Below, piece after piece: positions 7,806 through 17,106 of a stretch of DNA of 64,000 bases; position 1 is the stretch's first letter, and each line of letters starts with the position of its first letter. The notes beneath the pieces were generated by a model. That model searched no databases and was not told where the DNA came from. It saw only the letters and a program-made list of their open reading frames with translations. Source of the stretch: JAJRWS01 sp039831705 (GTDB lineage: Bacteria > Planctomycetota > Planctomycetia > Pirellulales > Lacipirellulaceae); NCBI GenBank assembly GCA_039831705.1, contig JBDOMT010000064.1, positions 1-64,000 of the forward strand, read 5' to 3'. The translations under genes were made by a program, and so were the position numbers.

Positions 7806-9503
7806 ATGTCTCTTTACGGATCACTACAAATAGCTGGCAATACGCTGCAGGCAATGCAAATTGGTTTGCATGTTGTCGGCAATAATATCGCCAATGCGAA
7901 TACTCCCGGCTATATCCGTGAGTCGGTGATCTACAAGCCTGCGCCGGTGCAAAAAATCGGCAACTTGACATTGGGCTTAGGCGTTGAGGTTGCTGGCATT
8001 GTGCAAAACCTCGACCAGTTTGTTGAGGACCGGCTACGTGATGCGGGTGGAGATCGAGCGAGCGCGGAAATTCAGGAGAAGGCCTATCGGGAATTGGAGG
8101 GTATTCTAGGCGAACTCACCGACACCGATCTCAGTTCGACGATGACCAATTTTTTTAATAGCATCGATGAGGTGCTCAACGAACCTGAGAATGTGTCGAT
8201 TCGCGGACTGGCCATCGGTGAAGGGGAAAAATTGGCATCTGCACTGCGTACCCTCGACCGACGTGTGAGTGCGGTACACCAGGATTTTAATGAACACGTT
8301 GAGGATCTTAGCAACGAAATCAACACACTGACTGAGGAAATTAGCAAACTCAACCTAAAAATTGTCACGACGGAGGGGGGTGGAGGGTCGAGCAGCAAGG
8401 CAGGTGCCCTCCGTAGCCAGCGGCAGGTGGCATTGAAACGGCTTGCTGAGATTGTGGATATTACCGTCAATGAGCAACAATCAGGAGCGACCACGGTATT
8501 GGTCAATGGCCAGATACTGGTTTTTTACTCACTGCAGAATGAGGTCGAACTGAATGTTACGGTTGAGGGTGGCCTGCAAAATGCCACCATTCAATTTGTT
8601 GAGAACAATAGCCCGCTCGAAGTGTCGGGTGGTGAGTTGCATGGAGTTTACGAGGCACGTGACACGATTACAGGTGGTTTTCTGGCAGGGATCGACCATT
8701 TTGCCGGTACCTTGGCGAATGAATTCAACCGGATCTTTTCCCAAGGCCAAGGAGTTACTGGATTTGATGAGGTAACCAGCACTGCGCGTGTATCCGATGC
8801 AGGAGCCGACTTGGACAACGCGGGGCTCGAGTTTACACCGGTCAACGGTCAGTTTGACTTACTTGTTTACAATACGAGTACCGGACTGACGACCCCGACC
8901 AGGATTGACGTCGATTTGAATGGGCTGGACGGTGATTCCACGCTCTCCTCCATCGCCACCGCGATTGGAGCAGTTAACGGAGTTACCACAGAAGTCTCTT
9001 TCACCAATGAATTGATTATCCGCAGTGACTCGGAAGAGTTGCAATTTGGTTTTTCTAATGATACCAGCGGCTTGTTGGCTGCCATCGGTATCAATACCTT
9101 TTTTACCGGATCGACGGCAAGTGATTTGGCAGTCAACGGTGTATTATTGGCAGACAGTTCCAAGTTTGCTGCGAGTACAGAAGGAATTGGGGTTGGCACT
9201 GTCAATGCGCAGCGACTCATAGCCCTCCATGACGAATCACTCGACTCTTTGGATGGCAATTCGCTGACAGGACTCTATGACCAGTTGGTCAATGATACGA
9301 CTCAGGGATCAACGGTGTCTCAGGCCGTGGCAGAAGGACTGCGCACTTTCGAGTCAACCTTGGACGCAGAGGCACAATCCGTTAGTGGAGTGAATCTGGA
9401 CGAAGAAGCGATTCGTATGATCACCCTGCAGCGCACCTACCAGGCAACCGCCCGTTACATTTCCACACTGTCAGAATTGTTAGACACCTTGGTGAATCTT
9501 TGA
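7806..9503 (+). CDS. flgK: Flagellar hook-associated protein 1 (FlgK)
   Basis: First hook-filament junction protein, 565 aa, a normal size for the family. The N-terminus has LHVVGNNIANANTPGYIRES; helical coiled-coil text follows (residues about 80-190), then ALRSQRQVALKRLAEIVDITVNEQ. The middle holds a flagellin-IN-like module, and the C-terminus ends in VNLDEEAIRMITLQRTYQATARYISTLSELLDTLVNL, the classic polymerisation helix. It forms a unit with the preceding FlgN-like chaperone and the following flgL. Confidence 0.95.
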   Translation: MSLYGSLQIAGNTLQAMQIGLHVVGNNIANANTPGYIRESVIYKPAPVQKIGNLTLGLGVEVAGIVQNLDQFVEDRLRDAGGDRASAEIQEKAYRELEGILGELTDTDLSSTMTNFFNSIDEVLNEPENVSIRGLAIGEGEKLASALRTLDRRVSAVHQDFNEHVEDLSNEINTLTEEISKLNLKIVTTEGGGGSSSKAGALRSQRQVALKRLAEIVDITVNEQQSGATTVLVNGQILVFYSLQNEVELNVTVEGGLQNATIQFVENNSPLEVSGGELHGVYEARDTITGGFLAGIDHFAGTLANEFNRIFSQGQGVTGFDEVTSTARVSDAGADLDNAGLEFTPVNGQFDLLVYNTSTGLTTPTRIDVDLNGLDGDSTLSSIATAIGAVNGVTTEVSFTNELIIRSDSEELQFGFSNDTSGLLAAIGINTFFTGSTASDLAVNGVLLADSSKFAASTEGIGVGTVNAQRLIALHDESLDSLDGNSLTGLYDQLVNDTTQGSTVSQAVAEGLRTFESTLDAEAQSVSGVNLDEEAIRMITLQRTYQATARYISTLSELLDTLVNL

Positions 9504-9509
9504 GTTATA

Positions 9510-9587
9510 AGGCGCGAGGCGCTAGTTTTGAATTTGTTTTCAGTTGCTTTTGTTTAACTAGCGCTTCGCGCCTAACAACTCGCGCCT
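9510..9587 (+). promoter_or_regulatory. Long hairpin in the flgL leader, with an alternative arm
   Basis: A 17-base arm at 9511-9527 (GGCGCGAGGCGCTAGTT) pairs with 9556-9572 with a single G-T wobble over a 28-base loop. A second downstream arm, CTCGCGCCT at 9579-9587, can compete for the 5' part (9510-9518). The region lies between the flgK stop and the flgL ATG at 9592 and shares the core word GGCGCTAGTT with the flgK leader. Function is inferred. Confidence 0.6.
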
Positions 9588-9591
9588 AACT

Positions 9592-12582
9592 ATGTCCATT
9601 GCACCTATTCCAACGTCACGTGTCAGTGATTTATTCACTCGGCAACGACTGACGCAACAGTTTCAAACGGATCAGTTGGACATATTTCGTCTGCAGAACC
9701 AGATTAGCACGGGTCTACGGATTAATCTGCCTAGTGACGATGGACCGGCTGCGCTGCGTGCGATCACTCTGCAACGGCTATTGGAACGTAAGTCGCAGCT
9801 CAAGACCAATACCCAAACGGGGCAGTCCTTTTTGGCTGCAACCGACACGGCCCTGAATGACCTTGCCAATACCCTGGGCGATCTCCGCGGTGCCGTATTG
9901 GGTGTGGCGGGCACTGCCAGCTCGCAGCAGGAACGCAATGCGGTGATCGAGGAAGTCAATCGGACGATTGAGCAATTAGTACAGACGGGTAATCGCAAAT
10001 TTCGGGGCCGATTTTTATTCTCTGGCTCACAAACGAGTACCCAGCCTTATCAATTTGAAGGCGAATTTGTCAAATATTCGGGGAATGAGAATCAGGTCAA
10101 CAGCTATTCCGATTTGAATGTGCTATTTGCATCCAACTCATCCGGACAAAGTGTATTCGGCGGTATTTCTGAAGCAGTGCTGGGTAGTACCGACCTGAAT
10201 CCTCAGGTGACCGCGCAAACATTACTCAGTAGTTTACGTGGTGGGCAGGGGATTAGTACAAGTGGAGCCTTGCAAGTTTCAGATGGTACGCAGGTATCGA
10301 TCGTCGACCTTAGCAATGCTACATCTATGGGGGATGTGGCCCGTTTCATCGAAGAGAATCCACCCTCAGGTCGAGTCGTTACCGTCACGGTGACCGGACA
10401 AGGGCTCACTTTGCAACTCGACTCAGCGGGTGGAGGTAACCTTACGGTAACAGAAGTAGGGAGCGGCTCCATAGCGAATGAGCTTGGCATCTTGGAGGAG
10501 TTCGGGGTTTCGACCAACCCATTGGTTGGGGGAGATTTAAACCCGCGTTTGCTACAAACCGACCGTCTCGACGCTCTTTTAGGTACCAAAGCAATCGCCA
10601 GCCTGCAGTCGGCGGGTAACAACAACGACATTCGTCTGGAAGCCACTGCCAACGGAACACAACTGAACGGGGTAACGGTGCAGTTGGTCGATGATCAGTT
10701 ACTGCAGGCCAGTGGCGGTATTACTGCCGGTAGTGAAGTTGCCGTGTATGACGCAAATCCGCGCGCGGCCCGGGCAGCGATTCCATTTGTCGGTATTAAC
10801 AACGATCTTATTCTGCAGGCCAATACCACCGGAACCAGTTTGAACAATGTCCGTGTCGATATTACCTCCACGGCGACAGGTGGTGTTCCCACTGCCAGCT
10901 ACGATGCGGGAGGTAAAGTGCTCACCATCAATCTGGAATCCGATAGCAGCTCGGATGCCCAGCAGGTGATCACCGCCATCGCCGGGTTGGCCGGCAATCC
11001 TTTCACGGCCACTTTGGATCCGTCGGTTGAGGGGGTGGGTAACGATGGTTCCGGGTTCATAACCGCATTCTCTCAGGCCAGTTTTACCAATACGGGCAAC
11101 AGTGGAGGTGCGGCAAAAACTTTGTATGTGCACGTTGACCCCGGGGCGACCACTGCCAATCAGGCACTGGCGGCTATCAATACCGAAGGATCATTTTCCG
11201 CCACGCTCAATGCGGCCGATTCCATATCGACCATCACTGCGGGAACCGGCTTGGTTTCTTTGACGGCTACCGCAACCACGTCTGGCGGTAGTGGCGTGCC
11301 CTTGGACCAAACCTCGGGAATCCAAGTCGTCAACGGGGGTCAGACCTATACGCTGGATTTTTCCTCCGCACAGACCTTGAGCGACTTACTCAATGTCTTC
11401 AATGGTTCGGCAGCCGGCTTGCAAGCAGAGATCAACGCCGATGGCAGTGGCATTGATGTCCGTTCCAGATTGAGTGGTTCTGATTTTCAAATTGGTGAGA
11501 ATGGAGGGCTCACTGCGACACAGCTTGGCATACGTACCTACACATCAAGCACAAATTTTAGTGACTTGAACTATGGTGTGGGCGTGCCAACTGCGGATGG
11601 TTTCGACCTGCCGACTGCCACGGGTGACGATCTTATTATCGATACAATCAGCGGAGCGAATTTTACGGTCGATTTAAGTGGCGCCAATTCCATCATTGAC
11701 GTGGTCAATGCAATCAATGCGGTCACCGGTGGAAGCGTGACCGCGTCAGCAGTTGCTACCGGCAATGTTACCATCTTGAATTTGGAAGACACCAGTGCCG
11801 GAGCCGGGCAATTCACCGTGACCCAAGCCACCGGCAGTCTTGCCGGGCAATATTTGGGAGTCATTCCAAGTGGTTCGACCCAAATCGTTGGCGTCGGAAC
11901 AACCCTTACCGGCAACGATCTCAATTACACTGATTTAACCATAACGGCAAAAGATGGCCAAACATTGAGTGTCAATCTTAGCTCTGCGAAAACTGTTGAA
12001 GATGTGATCGCGGCCATCAACACCGCAGCAGCGAACATTCCAACAGGTGCAGTGAATCTGGCTGCTCAGCTTGCCGCAAACGGCAATGGTATTGAATTAG
12101 TCGATGCAACAGGAGGTGGAGGTTCCCTGACCATTTCGGCGGTAGGGAGCAGTCAGGCTGCCGAGTTTTTGGGTTTCGTGCCCGCCGGGCAATCCGCTAT
12201 TAGCACCACCAACAGTACCTTGCAGAGTACCGATCGTAATTATGTGGAAACCGATAGTGTCTTTAACACCTTGATCCGCTTGCGCGATGCGCTGACGGCT
12301 AGTGATATTCCAGCGATTGAAAGGGCCGTAGCCAACATCGACCTGGACATCGACCGAGTGAGTTTTGCTAGGGCCGAGGTCGGAGCACGCCAGCAAGGTC
12401 TCGAATTGGCCCAAACGAATCTGCAAGACGAAGATGTGCTGTTGCGTTCGGCCTTATCCGAAGAGATCGATGTTGATTTAGTCGAGGCAATTTCCAACTT
12501 TTTAGCCCGACAAGCTTCATTGGAAGCCTCTTTACGTACTTCGGCCAATATTTTGCAGCTTACACTGCTCAATTTCATCTAG
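9592..12582 (+). CDS. flgL: Giant flagellar hook-associated protein 3 (FlgL)
   Basis: Second junction protein, 996 aa against 300-520 aa in most bacteria. The flagellin-type N-terminus (residues about 1-150: QNQISTGLRINLPSDDGPAALRA, FRGRFLFSGSQT) and C-terminus (about 890-996, ending ASLEASLRTSANILQLTLLNFI) are intact. The extra length is a middle of beta-rich modules resembling flagellin-hook IN repeats, at about residues 213-305, 565-645, 667-755 and 773-865, plus a module of the type NNDIRLEATANG and NNDLILQANTTG that recurs within the protein. The modules probably stand out from the junction surface. Confidence 0.9.
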   Translation: MSIAPIPTSRVSDLFTRQRLTQQFQTDQLDIFRLQNQISTGLRINLPSDDGPAALRAITLQRLLERKSQLKTNTQTGQSFLAATDTALNDLANTLGDLRGAVLGVAGTASSQQERNAVIEEVNRTIEQLVQTGNRKFRGRFLFSGSQTSTQPYQFEGEFVKYSGNENQVNSYSDLNVLFASNSSGQSVFGGISEAVLGSTDLNPQVTAQTLLSSLRGGQGISTSGALQVSDGTQVSIVDLSNATSMGDVARFIEENPPSGRVVTVTVTGQGLTLQLDSAGGGNLTVTEVGSGSIANELGILEEFGVSTNPLVGGDLNPRLLQTDRLDALLGTKAIASLQSAGNNNDIRLEATANGTQLNGVTVQLVDDQLLQASGGITAGSEVAVYDANPRAARAAIPFVGINNDLILQANTTGTSLNNVRVDITSTATGGVPTASYDAGGKVLTINLESDSSSDAQQVITAIAGLAGNPFTATLDPSVEGVGNDGSGFITAFSQASFTNTGNSGGAAKTLYVHVDPGATTANQALAAINTEGSFSATLNAADSISTITAGTGLVSLTATATTSGGSGVPLDQTSGIQVVNGGQTYTLDFSSAQTLSDLLNVFNGSAAGLQAEINADGSGIDVRSRLSGSDFQIGENGGLTATQLGIRTYTSSTNFSDLNYGVGVPTADGFDLPTATGDDLIIDTISGANFTVDLSGANSIIDVVNAINAVTGGSVTASAVATGNVTILNLEDTSAGAGQFTVTQATGSLAGQYLGVIPSGSTQIVGVGTTLTGNDLNYTDLTITAKDGQTLSVNLSSAKTVEDVIAAINTAAANIPTGAVNLAAQLAANGNGIELVDATGGGGSLTISAVGSSQAAEFLGFVPAGQSAISTTNSTLQSTDRNYVETDSVFNTLIRLRDALTASDIPAIERAVANIDLDIDRVSFARAEVGARQQGLELAQTNLQDEDVLLRSALSEEIDVDLVEAISNFLARQASLEASLRTSANILQLTLLNFI

Positions 12583-12718
12583 TGCACCGTTGTGGCAAAC
12601 TTTGCGGCCTCGTCATTATTACTTGTTGTCCAAACTTTACCGTGCCGATGAAGTTTAACAGAGCTTTTTTGCGCTGGGTGTAGACTTGGTGTATAAACTT
12701 GAAAATGTGGATGAGAAC

Positions 12719-13219
12719 ATGGATGTCACGACCACACGGTTTGGAACAGTTTCTGTTCAAGAGATGGATTTGCTCCATTTTGAGCATGGACTGATCGGGC
12801 TTGAGCAGTGTCAGAGTTGGATCCTTCTGGCCGATGGTCAGAATGAATCTCTGGGCTGGTTACAGAATATCGATCGGAGTGAAGTGGCCGTGGCGATTGT
12901 ATCGCCTCGTCTGTTTGTGCCCGATTATCAGTTGCGCATGGCGAGTCATGAGTTGTCTCGCTTGCAGTCGACTGATTTATCTGTGAACGGCCCAACCGAA
13001 GATCTGCAATCCCCGGACGGTCGATCGGATATCCAAGTGGTGGTGATCGTAAGCCGGCAAGCAGAAGGTCTGAGCCTCAACTTGAAGGCCCCACTGGTGA
13101 TTAATGTGCAAACCAGGCATGGGAGTCAAGTCGTGATCCGGGACGATTATTCCGTTCGACATCCGTTGATGATACCGCTGACTCGGTCTGTGATTGAGGA
13201 GTTGAAAAAAATAGCCTAA
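12719..13219 (+). CDS. fliW: Flagellar assembly factor FliW
   Basis: Cytoplasmic protein of 166 aa that, in Bacillus and others, binds either flagellin or CsrA and so couples flagellin supply to its translation. Family text is clear: LLHFEHGLIGLEQCQSWILL, LQNIDRSEVAVAIVSPRLFVPDYQ, LNLKAPLVINVQTRHGSQVVI. The ATG at 12719 is preferred over an upstream TTG because it follows GATGAGA. The gene lies directly ahead of csrA and fliC, the arrangement expected for the partner-switch system. Confidence 0.93.
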   Translation: MDVTTTRFGTVSVQEMDLLHFEHGLIGLEQCQSWILLADGQNESLGWLQNIDRSEVAVAIVSPRLFVPDYQLRMASHELSRLQSTDLSVNGPTEDLQSPDGRSDIQVVVIVSRQAEGLSLNLKAPLVINVQTRHGSQVVIRDDYSVRHPLMIPLTRSVIEELKKIA

Positions 13220-13358
13220 CTGGTGTTGAGCCCGATCGTCTGACGAAATTTCAACTCAGGCGACTTCCCAACACAGATGAAAGATTTGCGTCCCCGTGGG
13301 GTCTACGTATTCCCCATTACCAAAATACACAACGATTTACGACAGTCAGGAGTTTCTC

Positions 13359-13598
13359 ATGTTGGTTTTGTCGAGACAGCGCGACGAAAGCATCATTATC
13401 GGCGACAACGTCGTCGTAACTGTTGTGGACGTTCGTGGTGATAAAGTAAAATTGGGGATTACTGCACCCAGGGAAGTGTCTGTCCATCGACAAGAAGTCT
13501 ACGAAGCCATCCAGCGTGAAAATGCACAAGCAACGAAGTTGGACCCTAAAGAAGTCCAATCGCTAGGGCAACAGACACCGCGGCCCAGAAGGCAGTAG
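13359..13598 (+). CDS. csrA: Carbon storage regulator CsrA (translational regulator)
   Basis: Homodimeric RNA-binding protein of 79 aa. The RNA-contact residues are in place: Leu4, Arg6 and Arg44 in MLVLSRQRDE and PREVSVHRQEVY. The strand order and the KVKLGITAP core are typical, with a C-terminal extension that ends in PRPRRQ. The ATG follows a good ribosome-binding site, TCAGGAG, seven bases upstream. Its position between fliW and fliC points to control of flagellin translation. Confidence 0.96.
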   Translation: MLVLSRQRDESIIIGDNVVVTVVDVRGDKVKLGITAPREVSVHRQEVYEAIQRENAQATKLDPKEVQSLGQQTPRPRRQ

Positions 13599-13855
13599 GC
13601 ATAGGTCTTGTAAGAATGTGTGCCCCGCAGGGATGTCGCCTGTAGCCAGTCCGCATATTTCACCCGTTTCTTGGGAAAAATTTCGCCTGCCCATTTCGCG
13701 ATTGTTGCGATTCTCTCATTCTGCCGGAACGAATTTTTTGCGTTACCAAACAGATCAAATCACAGCCAATCGTAACACCCTATCCAGTAATAACAATTGG
13801 GCCGATTACCGATGGCATGTCTTCGACGATTTCGGTGAAAAGCTGCTTCGTTGCT

Positions 13856-13883
13856 TAAAGTACCCATCTTACCTGGCCGATAC
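13856..13883 (+). promoter_or_regulatory. Sigma-28 (FliA)-like promoter ahead of fliC
   Basis: TAAAGTAC, then 12 bases, then GCCGATAC. The enterobacterial sigma-28 consensus is TAAAGTTT-N11-GCCGATAA, so the match is strong apart from a spacer one base longer. No sigma-28 gene lies in the window. The start of transcription would fall about 320 bases ahead of the fliC ATG. Confidence 0.6.
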
Positions 13884-14140
13884 GGGCATTAGGAGGATTC
13901 CTGCGAACGGTGTCGAGCATAAGTGCTCTACACCCCTGGGGGCAAATGTTGTGAAAAAAGTTGGACAACATGCTGAATTGACCTACGTTCTTCTAGATGT
14001 TGCTAAACGGCAACAAGATACATCCGGCGGCACTGCAGGATACCGTGAGATACCGTGGATGTCGCCTTTGAATGGGCAATGGTGTTTTGATATGCGAGGC
14101 AGGTGACCTCGGCACCAATTGATACAACCAACTGACAGGC

Positions 14141-14193
14141 CGGAGTTCATATGGACTCCCCAGTTCCGGTCTCCGTTGGGAACTGGTTTTTTT
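14141..14193 (+). promoter_or_regulatory. Attenuator-like hairpins in the fliC leader
   Basis: A perfect 8-bp stem (CCAGTTCC at 14160-14167 with GGAACTGG at 14179-14186) is followed by seven T, the form of an intrinsic terminator, yet it lies only 18 bases ahead of the fliC ATG. A small upstream hairpin (GGAGT...ACTCC, 14142-14159) exposes two GGA triplets of the type CsrA recognises. CGGAG at 14141-14145 could alternatively pair with CTCCG at 14171-14175 and disrupt the terminator. The shape is seen; the function is inferred. Confidence 0.55.
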
Positions 14194-14210
14194 AGACAGG
14201 GGTGTTTGAA

Positions 14211-16715
14211 ATGACGCGAATTAATACGAATGTTTCCTCGTTGGTTGCCCAGAATACGTTGAGTCGGTCGAACGCTGACCTCAACCAGGCACTCACCCGA
14301 TTGAGTACCGGTCTGCGAATCAACACAGGTAAGGACGATCCGGCCGGCTTGATTGCCAGTGAAAACCTGCGTAGCGATATCACCTCGATTCGCCGTGCCA
14401 TCAGCAATACCGATCGAGCCAACCAGGTGATCGCCACCGCTGATAGTGCCTTGGGTCAGGTCAGTTCACTGCTCAACGATATTCGTGGTTTGGTTACCGA
14501 GAGTGCCAACGCGGGTGCTTTGAGTGATGAGCAGCGTGGTGCGAATCAGCTTCAGGTCGATTCTTCCCTGGAAGCCTTAAACCGAATCGCTCAGACCACG
14601 ACTTTCCAAGGCCGACGTCTGCTCGATGGTAGTCTGGACTTTATTACCACTGCTGGAACCAACTTTGCCAAATTGGGCGATTTGCAAATTGACCAGGCAA
14701 ACCTGGGTTCCGCCGGTTCGATCAATGTCGACATCACGGTCTCCACAGCAGCGACGCAGGCCACCATTTCGGTCGCCAATATCCCCAACGCAACCGCGGC
14801 GGTCAATGCGACGGGAACTCTCACATTCAATGATGCGGCAGCGACCGCTTCTGCAGGCTCGGTGAATATCACGGTTGCCCAACAGGAGTCGACTGGTAGC
14901 TTCACTTTTGGCACCACGACTGGTGCTGGCTTGACCGTGACCACCAAAGCTGGCGGTAATGCGGCGGGTGCATTTGGCGGGGCCTCGGGTGGTATCAATA
15001 TTGTATTCACCGATAACGATGCGGATGATTCAGCGGTGGCTTCGGCCACTTACACGCAGGGTACCAATGTCATCGCGGTCACTGCTGACTTCGATGGTTC
15101 CGCGGCTGGTAATGCGGGTGTCACCGAAGCGGCTATCGCCACGGCCATCGCGGGCATCAATGGTGGTGCCGATTTTACCGTCACTGCGATTGGTACCACG
15201 GCTCTAGTAGCCGCTGACGTCACCACCTACTCCGACGTGGCCACTGGCGGTCGGGATGCCGGCAATCAGACACTAACGATCACCGGCAATGCGGGTGCTG
15301 CCAATAATATTACGGTCAACTTTGTCGAGGCGGCTGGTGTCGGTACCACCCCCTCGGTGACCGACAATGGGGGTGGCAGCTATACCATTAATGTCGACGA
15401 CACGGCGACGACTACGTTTGCCGCCATAAGTGCGGCCATTACTGGCCTTACCGAAGTGGCAAGTGTTTCGGGAGGCACGGGTAACTACATAGGTTCCTCG
15501 GAAGCTGCCCTGAACTCTCCAGGCATCAACGCGGCTTTGACTGGTGGTTTTGATGCGGGTGCCGATGTGATCACCCTTAACGCCAACTCTCCTGGAACGG
15601 GCGGTAATCGAACGCTGACGTTCGTAGAAGCCAACGTCTCCAACAACTTTATCGGTGTGGTCGACGACGGTAGCACGGTTACGGTCACCGTCGATGATAC
15701 CTCGACTTACAATGTCACCGATATATCGGCCGCGATCGACAGCCAATTGTCGGCCTTCTCGGCCTCGGTGACCGCTACCGCCGGTAATGGTTCCTTTGTA
15801 GCGGCTACCGACGCTGGTACAACTTCCAATATCGGAGGTGGTGTGACCGGTTCCGGCGGTCTTACCAACGCGGTGGTGCTTGAATTGGTTGGTTCCACTG
15901 GTGCTGAGGTACTGAGTTTTGGTGCCGGTACCAGTATCACCGAGTTGATCAACGGCATCAATCTGGTCAGTGACGCGACCGGAGTTTCCGTTGCGGCTAG
16001 CCCTTCTGCCGCGACCACTCTGGTGTTGACCGGATCTACCTACGGTACGACTTCGGTGGTTGATTTAAATGTGATCAGTGAAGGTGCCACCAGCACGCCG
16101 GCCGGTACATTCACCAATGCCATTGGCCAGGGATTGCGCGACAATGGCTCGAACGTGGTTGCTTCGATCAACGGTGTTTCGGCCACCGGTACTGGCAACA
16201 GCCTGTCGATCAACACGGCAACTCTCGATATCGGCACGACGGTTGATGCAAACTTTACCGGTACCAGCAGCTTTACCATCACCGGCGGCGGTGCTCTGTT
16301 CCAATTGGGCCCTGACGTGGTGAGCAATCAGCAATCCCGTTTGGGAATTAAAAGTGTGAACACGGCTCAACTCGGGGGTGTCACAGGCAAGCTGTTTTCG
16401 CTGGGTACTGGTGGAACGGCGGAGCTGTCGCTAGCTGCCAACACGGCCGCTTCGATTGTCGAAGAAGCAATCGATCAGGTCACCACGCTTCGTGGTCGTC
16501 TTGGTGCTTTCCAGCGTACGACGTTGGAGACCAATAAGAATGCCTTGAATGACACCTTGATTAACTTGACCGATGCCGAAAGCACGATTCGCGATGCCGA
16601 TTTCGCTTCTGAAACGGCCGCTCTGACTCGAGCACAGATTCTGGTGCAGTCGGGTACCACGGTGTTGCAGATTTCCAATCAGAACCCACAGAACGTGTTG
16701 TCCTTGCTCCGGTAA
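14211..16715 (+). CDS. fliC: Flagellin with enlarged variable region
   Basis: Filament subunit of 834 aa, nearly twice the common 400-500 aa. The conserved D0/D1 N-terminus (MTRINTNVSSLVAQNTL, LSTGLRINTGKDDPAGL) spans about residues 1-150 and the C-terminus (TLRGRLGAFQRTTLETN, TDAESTIRDADFASET, LQISNQNPQNVLSLLR) about 745-834. Between them is a Gly/Ala/Thr/Asp-rich region made of repeated beta modules such as NQTLTITGNAGAANNITVNF and NRTLTFVEANVSNNFIGVV. The ATG at 14211 with AGGGG upstream is preferred over a GTG three codons earlier. Confidence 0.96.
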   Translation: MTRINTNVSSLVAQNTLSRSNADLNQALTRLSTGLRINTGKDDPAGLIASENLRSDITSIRRAISNTDRANQVIATADSALGQVSSLLNDIRGLVTESANAGALSDEQRGANQLQVDSSLEALNRIAQTTTFQGRRLLDGSLDFITTAGTNFAKLGDLQIDQANLGSAGSINVDITVSTAATQATISVANIPNATAAVNATGTLTFNDAAATASAGSVNITVAQQESTGSFTFGTTTGAGLTVTTKAGGNAAGAFGGASGGINIVFTDNDADDSAVASATYTQGTNVIAVTADFDGSAAGNAGVTEAAIATAIAGINGGADFTVTAIGTTALVAADVTTYSDVATGGRDAGNQTLTITGNAGAANNITVNFVEAAGVGTTPSVTDNGGGSYTINVDDTATTTFAAISAAITGLTEVASVSGGTGNYIGSSEAALNSPGINAALTGGFDAGADVITLNANSPGTGGNRTLTFVEANVSNNFIGVVDDGSTVTVTVDDTSTYNVTDISAAIDSQLSAFSASVTATAGNGSFVAATDAGTTSNIGGGVTGSGGLTNAVVLELVGSTGAEVLSFGAGTSITELINGINLVSDATGVSVAASPSAATTLVLTGSTYGTTSVVDLNVISEGATSTPAGTFTNAIGQGLRDNGSNVVASINGVSATGTGNSLSINTATLDIGTTVDANFTGTSSFTITGGGALFQLGPDVVSNQQSRLGIKSVNTAQLGGVTGKLFSLGTGGTAELSLAANTAASIVEEAIDQVTTLRGRLGAFQRTTLETNKNALNDTLINLTDAESTIRDADFASETAALTRAQILVQSGTTVLQISNQNPQNVLSLLR

Positions 16716-16742
16716 GCTGACCGTTTACGTGACAATCAATAG

Positions 16743-16777
16743 CCGGCTGGGTTCCTTCGGGGGCCTGGCCGGTTTTT
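16743..16777 (+). terminator. Intrinsic terminator of fliC
   Basis: A 13-bp stem (16743-16755 with 16760-16772, some G-T pairs) closes a TTCG tetraloop and is followed by five T. It lies 28 bases after the fliC stop. Confidence 0.88.
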
Positions 16778-16812
16778 GTTTGTGGAGACCTTGCTAGCAG
16801 AAGACTTCCGAA

Positions 16813-16881
16813 ATACAAGCACGCTGCGCCAGCAAGTGGGTTACGCACAATTACCCACTCGCTTGCGCTTCGTGCTCGTAT
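16813..16881. repeat. Dispersed palindromic element, copy 2
   Basis: Arms 16813-16841 and 16853-16881 (29 bases each) carry ATACAAGCACG...CAAGTGGGT and its inverse. The 11-base loop (TACGCACAATT) resembles that of copy 1 (CACGTACAATT). It sits just downstream of the fliC terminator. The rest of the fliC-fliD gap (to 17106) holds only a loose CATGACC/GGTCATG inverted pair. Confidence 0.88.
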
Positions 16882-17106
16882 TTCATATGCGTTTCCTTGC
16901 CGGTGCTACCACTCAGTTAGCTCATGACCGGTGGTATCGTTCTGACAAGACAAACTTTAGCGGCTGAGCAGTATTTGCCGATACTATCAGAGACGTTCTG
17001 GTCATGTTGGCGGCCACTTTTTTTCATGACTGCCAACGAACAGAGAAGGTGCGGCCTGATTGATTATCCTACAGACTGATCGCTGCGAGCTAATGGCTCC
17101 AATATC

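Larger units (their letters stand above)
13599..14210 (+). other. Long non-coding leader between csrA and fliC
   Basis: This 612-base stretch has no convincing gene. A 162-codon + frame crosses it but has no recognisable domain and overlaps the sigma-28-like promoter, so it is rejected. It holds that promoter at 13856-13883 and the terminator-like hairpin at 14160-14193. A transcript from that promoter would have a leader of about 320 bases. Confidence 0.6.

Noticed and set aside
13618..14106. 162-codon + strand frame between csrA and fliC
   Set aside because: No recognisable domain, unusual composition for this window, and it overlaps the sigma-28-like promoter and the leader of fliC. Treated as non-coding leader.
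16951..16984. Second sigma-28 promoter before fliD (GCCGATAC at 16977)
   Set aside because: The -10-like word is good, but no TAAA lies at the right distance (CAAACTTT is seven bases too far upstream).
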